Origin: Chrysoporthe austroafricana
Lineage: Eukaryota > Ascomycota > Sordariomycetes > Diaporthales > Cryphonectriaceae
Assembly (NCBI GenBank): GCA_001051155.2
Contig: JYIP02000003.1
Coordinates: 1,612,001-1,676,000, forward strand
DNA length: 64,000 nucleotides
Direction of reading: 5' to 3'
Shown here one piece after another: positions 33,544 to 44,714 of this stretch. Each line of letters begins with the position of its first letter. The stretch's first letter is position 1. The position numbers and the translations under genes are program-made. The notes beneath the pieces were generated by a model. That model made no database searches and was not told the DNA's origin. It worked only from the letters and a program-made list of their open reading frames with translations.

Positions 33544-34109
33544 GATAAGAGGAAGACTAGTGAACGCGGATTGAAGAGCTAAAACAAGCATGACATTCAA
33601 AAAATTCACATTGACGATGGAAGCGAGATCTCCAAATCAAGGAGTCACGGGCAGTTGTGTCGGCCTGGGAGCGTCTGAGACAGCTGCAGCTTAGTACGTG
33701 ATGAATAATCACTTGCTGATTAGAGATCCAGCCAATGTTAGATTGGCTGAAGGGAAATAAAATAGTTCTCGATTGAGGATAATATTCATTTGTAGCTCGT
33801 TTACTGCTAAGGCGTCAGCTTAATGACTGCGCCGCATCACAAACTCCACTCTCGACTATTAGTGGAAGGATCAACATATTGGCCTGGTATGCACGCCAGC
33901 GGCACGTCCACACAGCCTCCTTTGGCCTCACGCCGAGTTGCTAAGGCTCGTGGCACAAAAGTCGGGGCAGCGATCCATGCACACCAGTGTCAGTTGCCAG
34001 ACCGCTCTTCATGCCGACTCATAAAAGAGGGCTGTGACCGCAGCGAGCGCATGTCTGAATCATTGTCTTCTTCAAAAGTGTACATTCATCAGGACGAAAT
34101 CTCTCTGCA
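33544..34109. other. Spacer, no gene seen
   Basis: This 0.57-kb spacer separates two plus-strand genes. No supported frame was found. Confidence 0.4.
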
Positions 34110-35284
34110 ATGGAGTCCTTCGAATCTCTTTTACGCTTAGGGGACGATCTTTCTGCATTACCAGGGCATCCAAGTCTTCAGACGACTGTATCGTCACATG
34201 CGCTCAGACAGCAAATCGCAGTTGACGAAGCCATTGCTAAGAGCCCGGACGATGAATCTGCGCAGATTGACGCAGTCGCCGAGATCCAGGGTTATTTCAG
34301 GGGCCACGGTCTACCGGTCGCGATAGTCAAATCTTACCTCGGAGACACCCTCACGCTTGCCGACCCTATACACGACAGGCTTAGTCTTGGCGATGCGATT
34401 CAGAGACTGGCCGAGCCCATAGAGCACTCATATACGACCGCGGATGGCGGTCGCTCGTTGGTTAGAGAAGAGGTAGTGGCCAGACAACAGCGTCAATACC
34501 ACAGCTCTAAAGAAGCACTCGAAATATAGGGCCCAGAAGAGAATCTCGACGAGCTTAAGGCGCAAGTGACAGAGCCAGACGACGCGCTGACGTTGGAGGG
34601 CCAGCTGTGGAACCTGACTACACGATACTACACGCGGCTAAGAAGATACCCTGGCGTGACGAACAAGGACAGCAGAAACTTATCGACCTCCTCGCGGGAC
34701 TGAAAGCCCGCCCGAATCCGGAGCTACCGGCGAACATGTCGACCGCATTAAAAAATAACTGGATATATAGTCAGGGTCAGTTGTGGAGCAAGCTGGTCAT
34801 GTTCGGCCCGAGCGCCAGAGAGTCCTGGAATGACTCACCAGGATGTGGTGCAGGATGGCACGCGGTTGAGGTCAAAGCTTGGACGAACGTGAATGCATTC
34901 ATCGCAAGGGTCACTGCCCAGGGAGTTGCTGACTTTTCACTATATGGAGTATGGGCTGTGAAAGAGGCACTGGTGAAAGAGATCAAGGTCAATGAGTACC
35001 ATCGGCCTGCTTCGGTTAGATACATGGCTGAAGCTTTCTTTGGGGTCGCCGTAGTTTGGATTGAAGTTGCAGGACAGTATATGCTTCAGAAAGCCCAAGA
35101 GAGCTCTGAGCAGGAGAATGATAGAATCGTCACAACATCCAAGTGGGAGGAGTGGAGCAGGAAGTTTGGGGAGGAGGCGGCAAATGTGCGGTACTCGACC
35201 AAGGTCAGTCAGATCGCGAGAGACTGTGCTCAACTCATGTCACAGTTTCAGAAGCAACTCTCGGCCGGTGAGGAAACTACCTAG
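34110..35284 (+). pseudogene. DUF3632 gene, apparently broken
   Basis: The 34110 frame opens MESFESLLRLGDD and the second part (34619-35284) carries the DUF3632 core WHAVEVKAWTNVNAFIAR, VADFSLYGVWAVKEAL. Two faults separate them. First, an in-frame TAG at 34527-34529; it could be removed by a 57-bp intron 34473-34529 (GTAGTG...TATAG) that lacks a good branch site. Second, at about 34616-34618 the frame must shift by one base to pass from QLWNL to YTILHAAKKIPWRD; no intron can do this. DUF3632 proteins are fungal and of unknown function. The remaining ~225 codons after the shift are clean, so the break is recent or is a sequence error. Confidence 0.7.
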
Positions 35285-35528
35285 GATGAATAGAGTCGAC
35301 AAAATAAAGGGCACTGTGCTGAATTCTGCTTGAAAGAGAGCAAGTAAAGTCGACAGGCTACTTGAGATATCACCAAGAAGGGAGACTGAAAATTCAGTTC
35401 TGCTTCCATTCTCAGTGGCTACTGTAGCACATTATATAGTCCATGTTGATGCCGAAGGTCTAGTCGTATATTAGAGTTGCAGGCTGCAAATTTGTCCGGA
35501 TCATGACATCAATCTGGGAATCATTTCA

Positions 35529-36983
35529 CTAACGCTCCAATTCCTCAGACTTGTCTGTAGCCGCATCCTCGGCACCCAATACTTCTATGCGATCCAGGAA
35601 TTCGGGGTTGGTTATGGGGTTATGAAGCTCCGAGATCTGGCTCATGCAGGCGGCAGCGGGATCGCCGCTTGCATCCAACAAGCCAGTCCAGTACTCATTG
35701 CCCGGAAATGAGTTGCCGTCCCAGGCATAGCTAAGGACAAGTAGCTGGTCTGCCGCTTCCCCTAATAGCTTAGATGCTGGATCACGGCGCGTGAAAACGG
35801 CATCGATGGATAACGCGGCTGCTGTAGCGTGCATTGCTCTTCGCGTAGCATCAGGCGGGTCGATATATGCGAAATCCAGCGTGCCCAGAGACTTCATCTG
35901 ATGGCCAAGCTCGTCCAGCGCCTCGAGGAACGCTTCCACGAAATAAGCCGCCTGGTTGAAACCAGTGACCGCCCAGACGCCCAGCCCGAACCCAACAACA
36001 TAGACATATGCTTTTTTGCCTGCTGCCTTGGCGCGCGCATTGGCCTCGAGCAGGAGGATATCGATTGTAATACGCATGCGTGCCTTATACATATCCACGT
36101 CGAACGCTCCTCTATGCCATTTCCCAGGAGTCCCGGCGCCGTTGCCATCTGCCATGAAGAATTCGCGGAAAATACGGTTCAAATCGGGATGTTGTCGCGG
36201 GGTTGCGACGGGTGGCCGCATATAAGTGCTGTCCATGCGGTCCGCTCGCTCGAAGCGAGCGCCAACTAGGCCCATTATAATACCTTGAGCTTCGTACTCG
36301 CCCGGTTTACCAACAATTCCACTGTTGTGTCGACTTCCCGTGTTTATGAAGTAGCTTGGTGAGCTGACCCCCAAAAGAGACCCCAGCATGATCTCGTCGT
36401 AGCTAAGGTACTCGGCAAGCTTGAGATTGCGATTTGTAGCTTCGACCTCGGTGCCTACGCGGTCCCACTCCGCTGCTGCACCACCAATGTCTGTTCCGTC
36501 GCGCAGCATAGTACGGTCGTTGCGCGTCATAAACATGAGTGGTCGTTTGGCCACTGTCTTAACGAGTCAGTTATTACAGGATGCAGGTCGGGGACTGTGA
36601 ATGAAGAAGCGAAGGCTTTTGGTAGAAGTGACATCGCGATCAGGCGCGCGGAAGCCGTGCAGCTGCTTACCCAGACGAGCCACCTGCTTCTGCCAGGTCC
36701 ATCCTCTACTGTTGTAGAGGCCCTTCTCGATAGAACTTCCATACTTGCGCTTGTGTGCTAAGAAAGCTTCTACGAGCTGGGGATATCTGGCATGGACAAT
36801 GATCCGCGTCTCTTGAGCATTCTGTTGAATGGTAGCGGGGTCAAATTTGGGGTTGATGATGCTGTTCGTCTCAGGTAAACCCCTTGGGCGCAGTCGTAAC
36901 ATAGTGTGAATTGCATCCAAGTCCCCTCCATGGGCTATAAGCCCAACTATGACCGACGCAGCGTTGTTTTCATCGTTAGACAT
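35529..36983 (-). CDS. DUF4804-domain protein
   Basis: Two exons, 36671-36983 and 35529-36553, around a 117-bp intron (GTAAGC, branch ACTGAC, CAG) give 445 residues. The splice joins QVARL to VAKRPLMFMTRND in phase. The central and C-terminal region matches what I recall of DUF4804: PLMFMTRND, LKLAEYLSYDEIMLGSLLGV, SPSYFINTGSR, IIMGLVGARFE, and AYVYVVGFGLGVWAVTG. The last block is glycine-rich. The family occurs in scattered fungi, amoebae and Legionella-type bacteria (recalled, not searched). It has no known function. Start is the first in-frame ATG (MSNDENN). It is convergent with the broken DUF3632 gene 244 bp away. Confidence 0.8.
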
Positions 36984-38040
36984 CTTGAACACGCGTCGTC
37001 TCCAAGATATTGTCCGGCCTTTAGGACCACTGTAGCAGAGCAAGATGTTAGTTCTCCACTGTTGAAGTGGGGTAATTAAGCCGCATTTAGAGAAGTGGGA
37101 AAACCACACAGGCAAGATGTTTAAGAAACGATATTGATCGGCGATCGTTTGTTGGCAGCAATGGTGTAACCAAGGCAGTCCATAGATTTTTGAAATCGTT
37201 TATGAGGGATAGGTCAAGTGCCGTATTCGAAATGAGGTAATACAGTCCCACGGTCACACAGTCTTGATACCAGGCAGTTTAGATGTAGAAAAGTGGAGCA
37301 GCCAACACCCGAACCTTAGCTCTTTTTGGCTATTTTATTTATATAACTGTGTACGGAGATGAGCCACTCTCATTCTCTCTTGTGTAGATAGGAATAATTC
37401 TCAGCATTCATTTAATTTGCTTCCTACTCGAAAGGCTTCTCGTTTCTTCTCATTAGATGCTTCGCCTGAACAAACAGAGTTCATAGAAAATTGATTGTCT
37501 ATAATATTGATACTATGATATTTGATTCCGAAGTATTGGATCTGAATTTTGAGTTTGCTCAGGGCATAATCCTTTGGTCGAGACCTGCGAAAAGGAAAAG
37601 GCATCCGATTCTTGGGTGAATCGGCTACAGACCTCGGCCACCACATCATTGTGCGTATTGTAGCTGGGCTGAAGGCATCGACATAGAAGCAACCCTTAAT
37701 GACCATCACTCTAAATCCTTGGGCACAGACAAAGGCTATCGCCACGCGAGTTCTCAGCAGCCAGACAGATGGGCGAAGTTGCTCACGCTCAGTTGAGAGA
37801 GGATAATGCAAAGAAAAGACACGGGAAACTCATCGCGAAGCTGGGTCACACCGCGGCAATACCCGTGCCGCCCAGCAGCTATCGCACACCAATCACACGG
37901 TCGGGTGAGAATATTATACAAATGCTGAATGATTTCGAACGGGTTTTCGATAGTTCTTCATAGTACCCGATGATGGAAGACGGGGAGGAGGGCATTCTAT
38001 CAGCGTACCGGAAGACCTCAAATTGGAGATTTGCTAAGGC
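36984..38040. other. Gene-poor stretch
   Basis: This 1-kb stretch is relatively AT-rich (37330-37560) with no intact gene. A short plus frame near 37770-37963 and a minus frame at 37401-37811 have no support; the former could be the far 5' remnant of the NACHT relic. Confidence 0.4.
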
Positions 38041-38976
38041 CTAGGCTAATCGATTGCTATGGGAGGACGACTTCAACACTTTTTGCTATAAGATAAAAGT
38101 TCCTACTGGACTTCCGGGAAAACAGGCTCCAGTAAAAGCACTCTGATGAAGTAATTATGTTAACCATGATCTAAGGTTGGATGAGGCTTTGGAGGAGTGG
38201 GCAGCTGGACGGGGCCTGGTTAAGGGCTTTATTCTACTTCTATTACAACGGCACGGCTAGAATTTAGAAGTCGGCCTTCTCAGATCTCTCTGGTACTCAA
38301 CTTCATTGAATCTCGAAGACGGTCGGGGATTTCCGGGTCATGAAGGAGCAGGGAATTGATAACAGCCACTCTACCCTTCCTAAGCGCCTTCAGTTTGGAG
38401 GACATCAAACTGCGAAAGGAAGAGGTAATTGTGAAAATTATGAACAGCAGACAACACAACACAACACCGTCCGGTATGAAAGATCTCCGACTGAGCTAAC
38501 AGAAAATGGAGTAGCCAGTGGATTTCATCAAACTCGGTTTCCCTCAACGCTTTGAGGCATTGTCACCAGACAGCCCGGTGAGTTTCGCGCTCTCTCGAAT
38601 TGAGTTGGAGATGGCCCTGCGCAAAATCATCAGATGAACACATGCTTTTCTCTCTCTACCGATGGACTAGGTGGTCATGACGCTGGTTCATCAGACATGG
38701 GGCAGCTGACCGAAACCTTGAAGATGATGTCACATAGCGTAAATATCAAAGTCGTCATGTCGAGTAGGCCTTTGTCTGTGTTTGTTTGAAGACTCTTTCG
38801 CTTGCGGCGCTCGATTTCGGCTCCATTGGTTAACGCAGGCCGAGATTGTGTGGTATGTCAACGACAACATGCGTAACCACCCAGGCATGGAGCAACTTCT
38901 CAGAGCTCACCTCGAGGAGGCGAAGAAGCTGATGCAAGGAATTGTTGATCTTTCTGATGGAATGTTCGTCTTCTGA
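38041..38976 (+). pseudogene. Decayed NACHT/STAND NTPase relic
   Basis: Pieces of a fungal NACHT domain appear in the right order but in different frames. Near 38104-38151: YWTSGKTGSSKSTLMK (P-loop; the usual second Gly of GxGKS is Ser), followed at once by a stop. Near 38180-38270: EEWAAGRGLV, then in another frame VRALFYFYYNGTAR. Near 38615-38700: ALRKII, then after a frame change a Walker-B-like STDGLGGHD. Near 38745-38785: NIKVVMSSRPLSVF, then another frame break, then VFEDSFACGARFRLHWLTQA to 38976 (EIVWYVNDNM...IVDLSDGMFVF). Fungal NACHT proteins are NLR-like regulators often involved in non-self recognition. At least three frame breaks and one stop show it is dead. Confidence 0.75.
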
Positions 38977-39356
38977 AGCAAATGTTTTGCGGCCTGAATC
39001 AGAGGCTCGGACTCTGTCTCTCGATTTCCGCCAGGTTGATCATGACTTACTTGAAGAACGTGAATGGTAACTTTGGTCGGTCAGGTTGCTTCCTGGAGTG
39101 ATACAGACTAACCCACGAGTGATTTCGACGCATCGTTCGGCCGTGGCCAATACGCATCAACCAACAACTATAAAGATCCTCGGCACCGGCCCCAGTCTCT
39201 TTCTGCTCAAGTAACCTACCAGCGTCAGCCTCATACAACGAGCCCCAAAAGTAGGAGCTAGTAGCTATCGCCACGTCAGTAAGCCACAAGACAAGAATAC
39301 CACAGGGGAAAAAGTCTCACGAGCGCGGTTCCAACAAGGAAACAATAGCAGATACA
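38977..39356. other. Spacer, no gene seen
   Basis: The 0.38-kb between the NACHT relic and the next frame shows no further relic sequence that I can place. Confidence 0.35.
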
Positions 39357-40031
39357 ATGCCCCTCCAGACTCACCAACGCACTCTCTGGACTATTCTCAC
39401 CTGGCACTGCCCCGCCTCCATCTGCAAAACCCTCCAGAGATCCCTGCACGTCCACAGCGACGAGCTTCACCACCTGTACTCCATCCTCATACAAGCCCAT
39501 CACAAATCCCCCACCCACCTCCTCTCCGTGATCCAGTCCCTCCCCGAAGATACTGCCGGCGAGATGGTCGCCGCCCTGGCAGACGTAGGCATTCACGCAC
39601 CCCTCGCTCCCACACCCATCTGGGAATACGATAATATGTGTATTGGACGTAGGGTGCCCACTCGGGTGCAACCGGGGTGTAAGCCGCTGTTCTACAGTGC
39701 CGGGCGAGAGGAATTGTGGTACCTTGTGCTGGACCTGTTCGACATGGGGTACATCGGTAGGAGCGGTGATGGGTCTGCACGGGAGAGTGTGTCTGATTTT
39801 CGTACACTGCATATACTGTATCGACTTGATCTGGAGAACCAACGAGCTAGGAGGGAGGAGGATACGGGTCTGAGGGACCCGAGCCATGAGTGGTACCATG
39901 CCACTTCGGATGAGCTTGTCGATCAGTGGGTGAAGCGGCTGTGGCCGCTTGCCAGGCATAGAGACCGTGATGGAGTAAAGATGAAGCAGAAGGTAGATGT
40001 CACGGATAGCCCTCATAACATCGATGAGTAA
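39357..40031 (+). CDS. Hypothetical protein, 224 residues
   Basis: A single open frame with ATG at 39357. The first ~95 residues are His/Leu/Pro-rich and helical. The last ~110 (ELWYLVLDLFDMGYIGRSGD, FRTLHILYRLDLENQRARRE, ATSDELVDQWVKRLWPLARH) are charged and helix-like, which favours this strand over the overlapping 246-codon minus frame. There is no signal peptide, membrane helix or known domain. I do not recognise it. It lies between the NACHT relic and Rfc3 and ends 160 bp from the convergent Rfc3 stop. Confidence 0.5.
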   Translation: MPLQTHQRTLWTILTWHCPASICKTLQRSLHVHSDELHHLYSILIQAHHKSPTHLLSVIQSLPEDTAGEMVAALADVGIHAPLAPTPIWEYDNMCIGRRVPTRVQPGCKPLFYSAGREELWYLVLDLFDMGYIGRSGDGSARESVSDFRTLHILYRLDLENQRARREEDTGLRDPSHEWYHATSDELVDQWVKRLWPLARHRDRDGVKMKQKVDVTDSPHNIDE

Positions 40032-40191
40032 TTTTTGGAGTAAAGAGGCTATAGAAAGTCAGCCAGAATTTAGTATTGGGTAGTCCTACACGGCTCCATT
40101 ACCACAACGCCATGAAATGCAAGATTTGTGAGCTCTCTCTTTCCCATTTAGATGCCCAGTGATCGTTACCTCCCTTTTTTGAGACCCTGAT

Positions 40192-41493
40192 TTAACCCAT
40201 GAGCTCCACACCGTTCCGTATCACGCCTACCACCGCTCCTGTTTGCACACTTTCCGAGCCACCTCCCGCTACTCTATGCTCGATATTCGCAAGACCGTCC
40301 AGCCACGTGATCATGACCTCTGGCTTGACGTTGAGTTGCGCAATTTCCTCAGACAGAGCAGTGATGATGTCCGCGAGGGCAAGCCCTCGTGCCACCTTTA
40401 GGGTGTTGATCATGGTCAAACAGGAAGTGACATCGCTTGTGTTGAGAAGAGTTTGCACAATGTCTTGAATGGCATCTGGTGGTGGTGCAGCGATGCAGTT
40501 GTAGATAGTATCAACGGTGACAGTTTCTCGGACAATGTCCTTGTCTGGTATCTTCGGCGCGTCTCGTGGTTGCAACGGTGTACCTAGGTGCTTATCAGTT
40601 ACTCGCTCCAGGCAATACGACATGAATGCGACTCACTTGATGCGTGGCATGCCTGCAGCACGTTCAGGGCCCGCCGCATATCGCCCTTGCTCAGCTTCAC
40701 CAGCGCGTCCGTCGCCTCAGGCAGTATCTTGACTTCCTCCTCCTCGATGACCTTGTCTACCAGCACGCGTATGTCAGCCTCCTTGAGCGGGCTAAACCGG
40801 AACCTTGTACACCGCGACAGTAGCGCTGGCGAAAGCTTATGCGAGTAATTCGCGATGATGCAGAACCGCGTGTTGGCTGTGTATTTCTCCATGATACGCC
40901 GCAGGGCCATCTGCGCCGTATTGGTCATGGCGTCCGCCTCGTCTAGAATGATCAGCTTGTAGGCAGCCAGGGTGCTAGTGCCCCTGCCGAAGCCGCCCAT
41001 GCTGAAGATCTGTTTGGTCGAGGCGAACGTCTTAATCTGTTCGCGCACTACGTCGATGCCACGGTCGTCGGAAGCATTCAGCTCGAGCACCATCTGGCGC
41101 ATGTTCTCGGCTCCATAGATGCGGCGAGCGAGGGCGAGGATGGTGGAAGTCTTCCCTGTACCTGGAGGGCCGTAGAGGAGGAGGTGCGGGAGGCGGTTGG
41201 AGTTGACGAATTTGTTGATGGTCGCGAGGATGTCTTGATGGCCAGAGACGTCGGCGAGCGTTGCGGGACGGTATTTCTCGACCCTGCTTGAAGGTCAGCT
41301 GCTTCTTGATCCGCAGCAAAGTTTAACGGGCTAGCAGCTGTGCCGGGAGGTCTTACCATGGCAAGCTGTCTTCTGCCTCGACTGGCAGATTAGCAGCACT
41401 CCGTTTGCCCTTTGCGGTGTTGTCAGAAGAGAAGGTGATGTCCTTGGACGGCGCAGGGACGTCCACGTCCATCTCGTCCTCGTAGTCGGACAT
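40192..41493 (-). CDS. RFC3: Replication factor C subunit 3 (human RFC5 orthologue)
   Basis: A subunit of the RFC clamp loader, which opens PCNA at primer ends. Exons 41357-41493, 40637-41283 and 40192-40583 (introns 41284-41356 and 40584-40636, the latter with branch AACTGAT) encode 391 residues. Walker A is [14 protein letters not shown], Walker B is [11 protein letters not shown]. The RFC box [14 protein letters not shown] and the SRC motif SRCTRFRF are present. The N-terminus opens [13 protein letters not shown] and the AAA+ core starts [20 protein letters not shown] short insert [11 protein letters not shown] between IFSMG and YKLIIL is longer than in yeast. The sequence [20 protein letters not shown] and the [13 protein letters not shown] block match Rfc3 rather than Rfc2 or Rfc4. 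Confidence 0.93.
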
Positions 41494-43406
41494 CCTGAAT
41501 TCCCTGTGGTCGATGCGGATACACAGCCGGGATACTGAGAAGAGGGCGAACGGCAAAGAAGAACGGGATGTTGTGAAGCTTTTCTCGTGACTGCAGGCGA
41601 GGGTGCAACGCAGGCTGCTGCATTAAGTGGTGGGGCTTCACCTCGAGACGCGACGCGTCGTTGCCCGCAGAGGATTCTTTGCTTACCTAAGCAAGAGACA
41701 GACCTGGCTGCGGTGCTCTTCTCAACTTTGCCGGCGATCTACCCTACAGACTGATAACTACGATGCCTGACATTCGCACGCCCCAGACCAGGCCTTGACT
41801 CGAAGCAATTTTTGCAAGCTTACGGTTTAGTTTTCCAGTCCGACCTATGGTGGACAGAATACGCCACCTCTCGGGCAGCATTTCCTCAACGAAGTCGGCA
41901 ATGACCATCTCTAATTTCTGGCTCTGTGAGCATCGGTGCTGCGACGGAGTCCACGAGGCTGGCATTCAGCACGCCGTGAACGACTCAGCGGCTATAAGTG
42001 TCTTCAGCACGGAGCAGGCTCTCGAGGACCTGGTCTGTCTCGCAAACAATTCCACGCCTTCAGCAAGAATTTGCAACCCTATCGGCTCTGCACGTGAATT
42101 CTTGAGTGTGGCTTAGCGAAAATGCCGTGGCATCCGCGGCGCATGCTAGCTATCGTCGCTGAGTGCGAGTCTACACGCAGGAAGTAACGCCACTAGATGG
42201 TCGCAGAGGATGCGATGTTGGGCGCTCGATCAGCCTTACAGAGGAGGACTTCAGATAACGGTCGAGGAAACCTGTGCTATGGTGACCCACGGCCCGGGAA
42301 AGAACTGCGATGCGGACAGACGTTGGAGGTCCGAACAAGAAACTGAAAATAAACCTTGCCGGGTTGATGACGAAAATCCTCGTTGTCTTAGCGTCGAGAG
42401 TGGACGCGGGCGCGCAGGCACGGTGGGGTGGCCACGGGTGGCCTAACAGCTTACACAGTACTCTGCAGATCCTACTGCGCCGATCGCCTGAAGGACCCAT
42501 CCGGGGACATCGTGCCAATCCCCTGGAGAAACACCACCCACGTGTGTGTTCTGAACAGGCCCCATCTTGACCGCCCGCAGGTCAGCCCTCTGCAATACTT
42601 CAGTCACCTTCCAGTCTCGGACGCATCGAAGAGGCGACAACCTTGCCCTGGTGCTGACAACAACATCGATGCTATTTGTTCTTCTGTTGGCCTGGCACGT
42701 GCCTGGGTGGACTCCGGATGACGGCACAGAGATGGATGGCCACCCTTCTTTGAAGGCTGCCGAGGGGCCTTTCGTGGAAGACCCCCGACCCGCAGGTGAG
42801 TTGGAGGGCAGGCCCTCATGGTCTCGGTACGGAGGCCATGACAACATGATCGCCAGAGGACCCGGATGAGGGAGGCATGAGCTCTCTTGGAGGCGAGATG
42901 TGCACATCCACGCCGTGGTCATCCCCACGAAGATAAGGTCGGCATGCGGGCTTCTACATAGTGCATAGAAGCCAGTACCGCGGTCATGGGACGGGAGGGC
43001 CCTGGACCAGCATTTGTGCCTCTCAGTCCCGGTGCGACGCAACAAGCCGAGTCGCCGCCCATGGAGCCCACCCCGGAGCATTTGATATCCAGCGCCTCGT
43101 ATTGGCGGGCCGCGTAGACGGGGGTTGCATTCGACACCCTATTAGCGAACCAAACTGCCCTCGTGCTCCTGTGGCCCTCTGCAGACTATCCATTCCGCCA
43201 TCCCGGACCCTTGAACAACGCTGTGAATAACGAGGCCTTGCAGCGACGACCCCACCGGCTTCGGTGAGGTTGATGTTACCCTATCTGGTAGCTATGGTCC
43301 CATGGACATGGTATAAAATGGCCTCACCCGCGCAAGGCCCGGTTCCGTCTCACGAGGTGTTCCAGCACCCAGCCAATCCTCGCGCGTCTCAAGCTAGGCA
43401 TCAGCT
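41494..43406. other. Long spacer, no gene seen; TATA box near the right end
   Basis: This 1.9-kb spacer contains a 212-codon minus frame (42443-43081) and several plus frames without recognisable domains or splice logic; GC-rich composition can explain them. The phosphatase promoter is at the right end. Confidence 0.45.
43312..43317 (+). promoter_or_regulatory. TATA box of the acid phosphatase gene
   Basis: A perfect TATAAA lies 90 bp before the phosphatase ATG in a C-rich context (GGTATAAAATGG). This is the best TATA-type element in the window. Confidence 0.6.
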
Positions 43407-44714
43407 ATGAGATCTCAGGTCCTCGCCCTCCTGGCTGCGGCCACCGGCTCTGCCGTTGCCCAAGAGTATTACTCCTATACAGCCACCTCCACCGCAGCCG
43501 TGTACGCCGCCCAGGCTACCGCAAAGACGTCTAGTCCTGTGAGCCATGTCAAGGGCAAGGCCTTCGACCGCCTCGCCATCATCTGGCTCGAGAATACGGA
43601 TTATGATCTCGCGATCGGTGACCGTGAGTGAGCCTTCTGCGCCTGCTCGTCCCCTTTCCTCGGGCTATGCGTGCTGATAGGACATGACCATCTAGCAAAT
43701 CTGGCCTGGCTTGCCAAGCAGGGGATCACGCTGGAGAACTACTTCGGCTTGACGCACCCGTCCGAGCCCAACTACGTCGCCTCGCACGGTGGCGACTACT
43801 TCGGCATGGACAACGACGATTTCAACTTCATCGACACTAACATCTCGACGATCGTCGACCTACTCGAGGAGAAGAACATCGCGTGGGGCGAGTACCAGGA
43901 GGACATGCCCTACTCCGGGTTCGAAGGCTACGCGTGGGTCAACCAGGTCACGGGCGCCAACATGTACGTGCGCAAGCACAACCCGGCCGTCATCTACAAC
44001 GCCAACTCGCGTAACGCCGACCGCCTGTCGGTCATCAAGAACCTGACGCTGTTCTACGAGGACCTCGAGAACGAGACCCTGCCGCAGTGGATGTTCATTA
44101 CGCCCAACATGACAGACGACGGGCACGACTCCTCCGTCACTGTGGCGGGTGAGTGGACACGGAACTTCCTGACGCCGCTGCTCAACGACACGCGGTTCAT
44201 GAACAACACGCTCGTCCTCATCACCTTCGACGAGAACTCGTCGTACGCGATCCAGAACCGCGTGCTCGCCATCCTCCTGGGCGACGCCGTCCCGTCCTGC
44301 CTCGTCGGCACGACCGACAGCAACTACTACAACCACTACTCGGAGATCGCGACCGTGGAGGCGAATTGGGGCCTCCACACGCTCGGGCGGTGGGACGTCG
44401 GCGCTAACGTCTTCTCGTTCGTCGCCGAGGCGACGGGCGACACCGTTCGGGAGTGGGACAACGCGACGTACGGGACGTTCGACTCGTGGTACTACAACGA
44501 GAGCTACGACGGCGTGATGAACGACGACCCGTCGTACCCCGTCTACCCGGCACCGAACCTGGACATCGAGAGCCCGAGCGGGCGTACGGTCTCGCCGGCG
44601 ATCAAGGCATCGTGGCAGGGCAGCGAGAACCCGGACTACTATGAGAGCAAAATTGAGGTGCCAGATAAAGCGCACCCGCCTGCTGGATACGGTGGCGGTG
44701 CGTATGCGACCTAG
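43407..44714 (+). CDS. Secreted acid phosphatase (phosphoesterase family)
   Basis: Two exons, 43407-43623 and 43696-44714, with a 72-bp intron (GTGAGT...CTAG), give 411 residues. MRSQVLALLAAATGSAVA is the signal peptide. The PF04185-type phosphoesterase motifs are ENTDYD, FGLTHPSEPNYVASHGGDYF and, late, LVLITFDENSSY. This matches the fungal PhoA-type secreted acid phosphatases, which release phosphate from organic esters and are usually phosphate-repressed. There are many N-glycosylation sites (NIS, NLT, NET, NMT, NDT, NNT, NAT, NES). The C-terminus is Gly/Tyr-rich without a GPI signal. Codon usage is strongly biased to C/G in the third position. Confidence 0.9.

Noticed and set aside
34473..34529. 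57-bp intron that would remove the stop in the DUF3632 gene
   Set aside because: Kept only as a possibility: GTAGTG donor and TATAG acceptor fit, but there is no convincing branch site and a second fault remains downstream.
39276..40016. 246-codon minus frame over the 39-40 kb hypothetical gene
   Set aside because: The plus-strand frame has more protein-like composition and a clean stop; the minus product is unusually Gly/Val/His-rich without domain logic. Not fully excluded.
42443..43081. 212-codon minus frame in the spacer before the phosphatase
   Set aside because: No recognisable domain, no splice partners, composition like other GC-driven frames.
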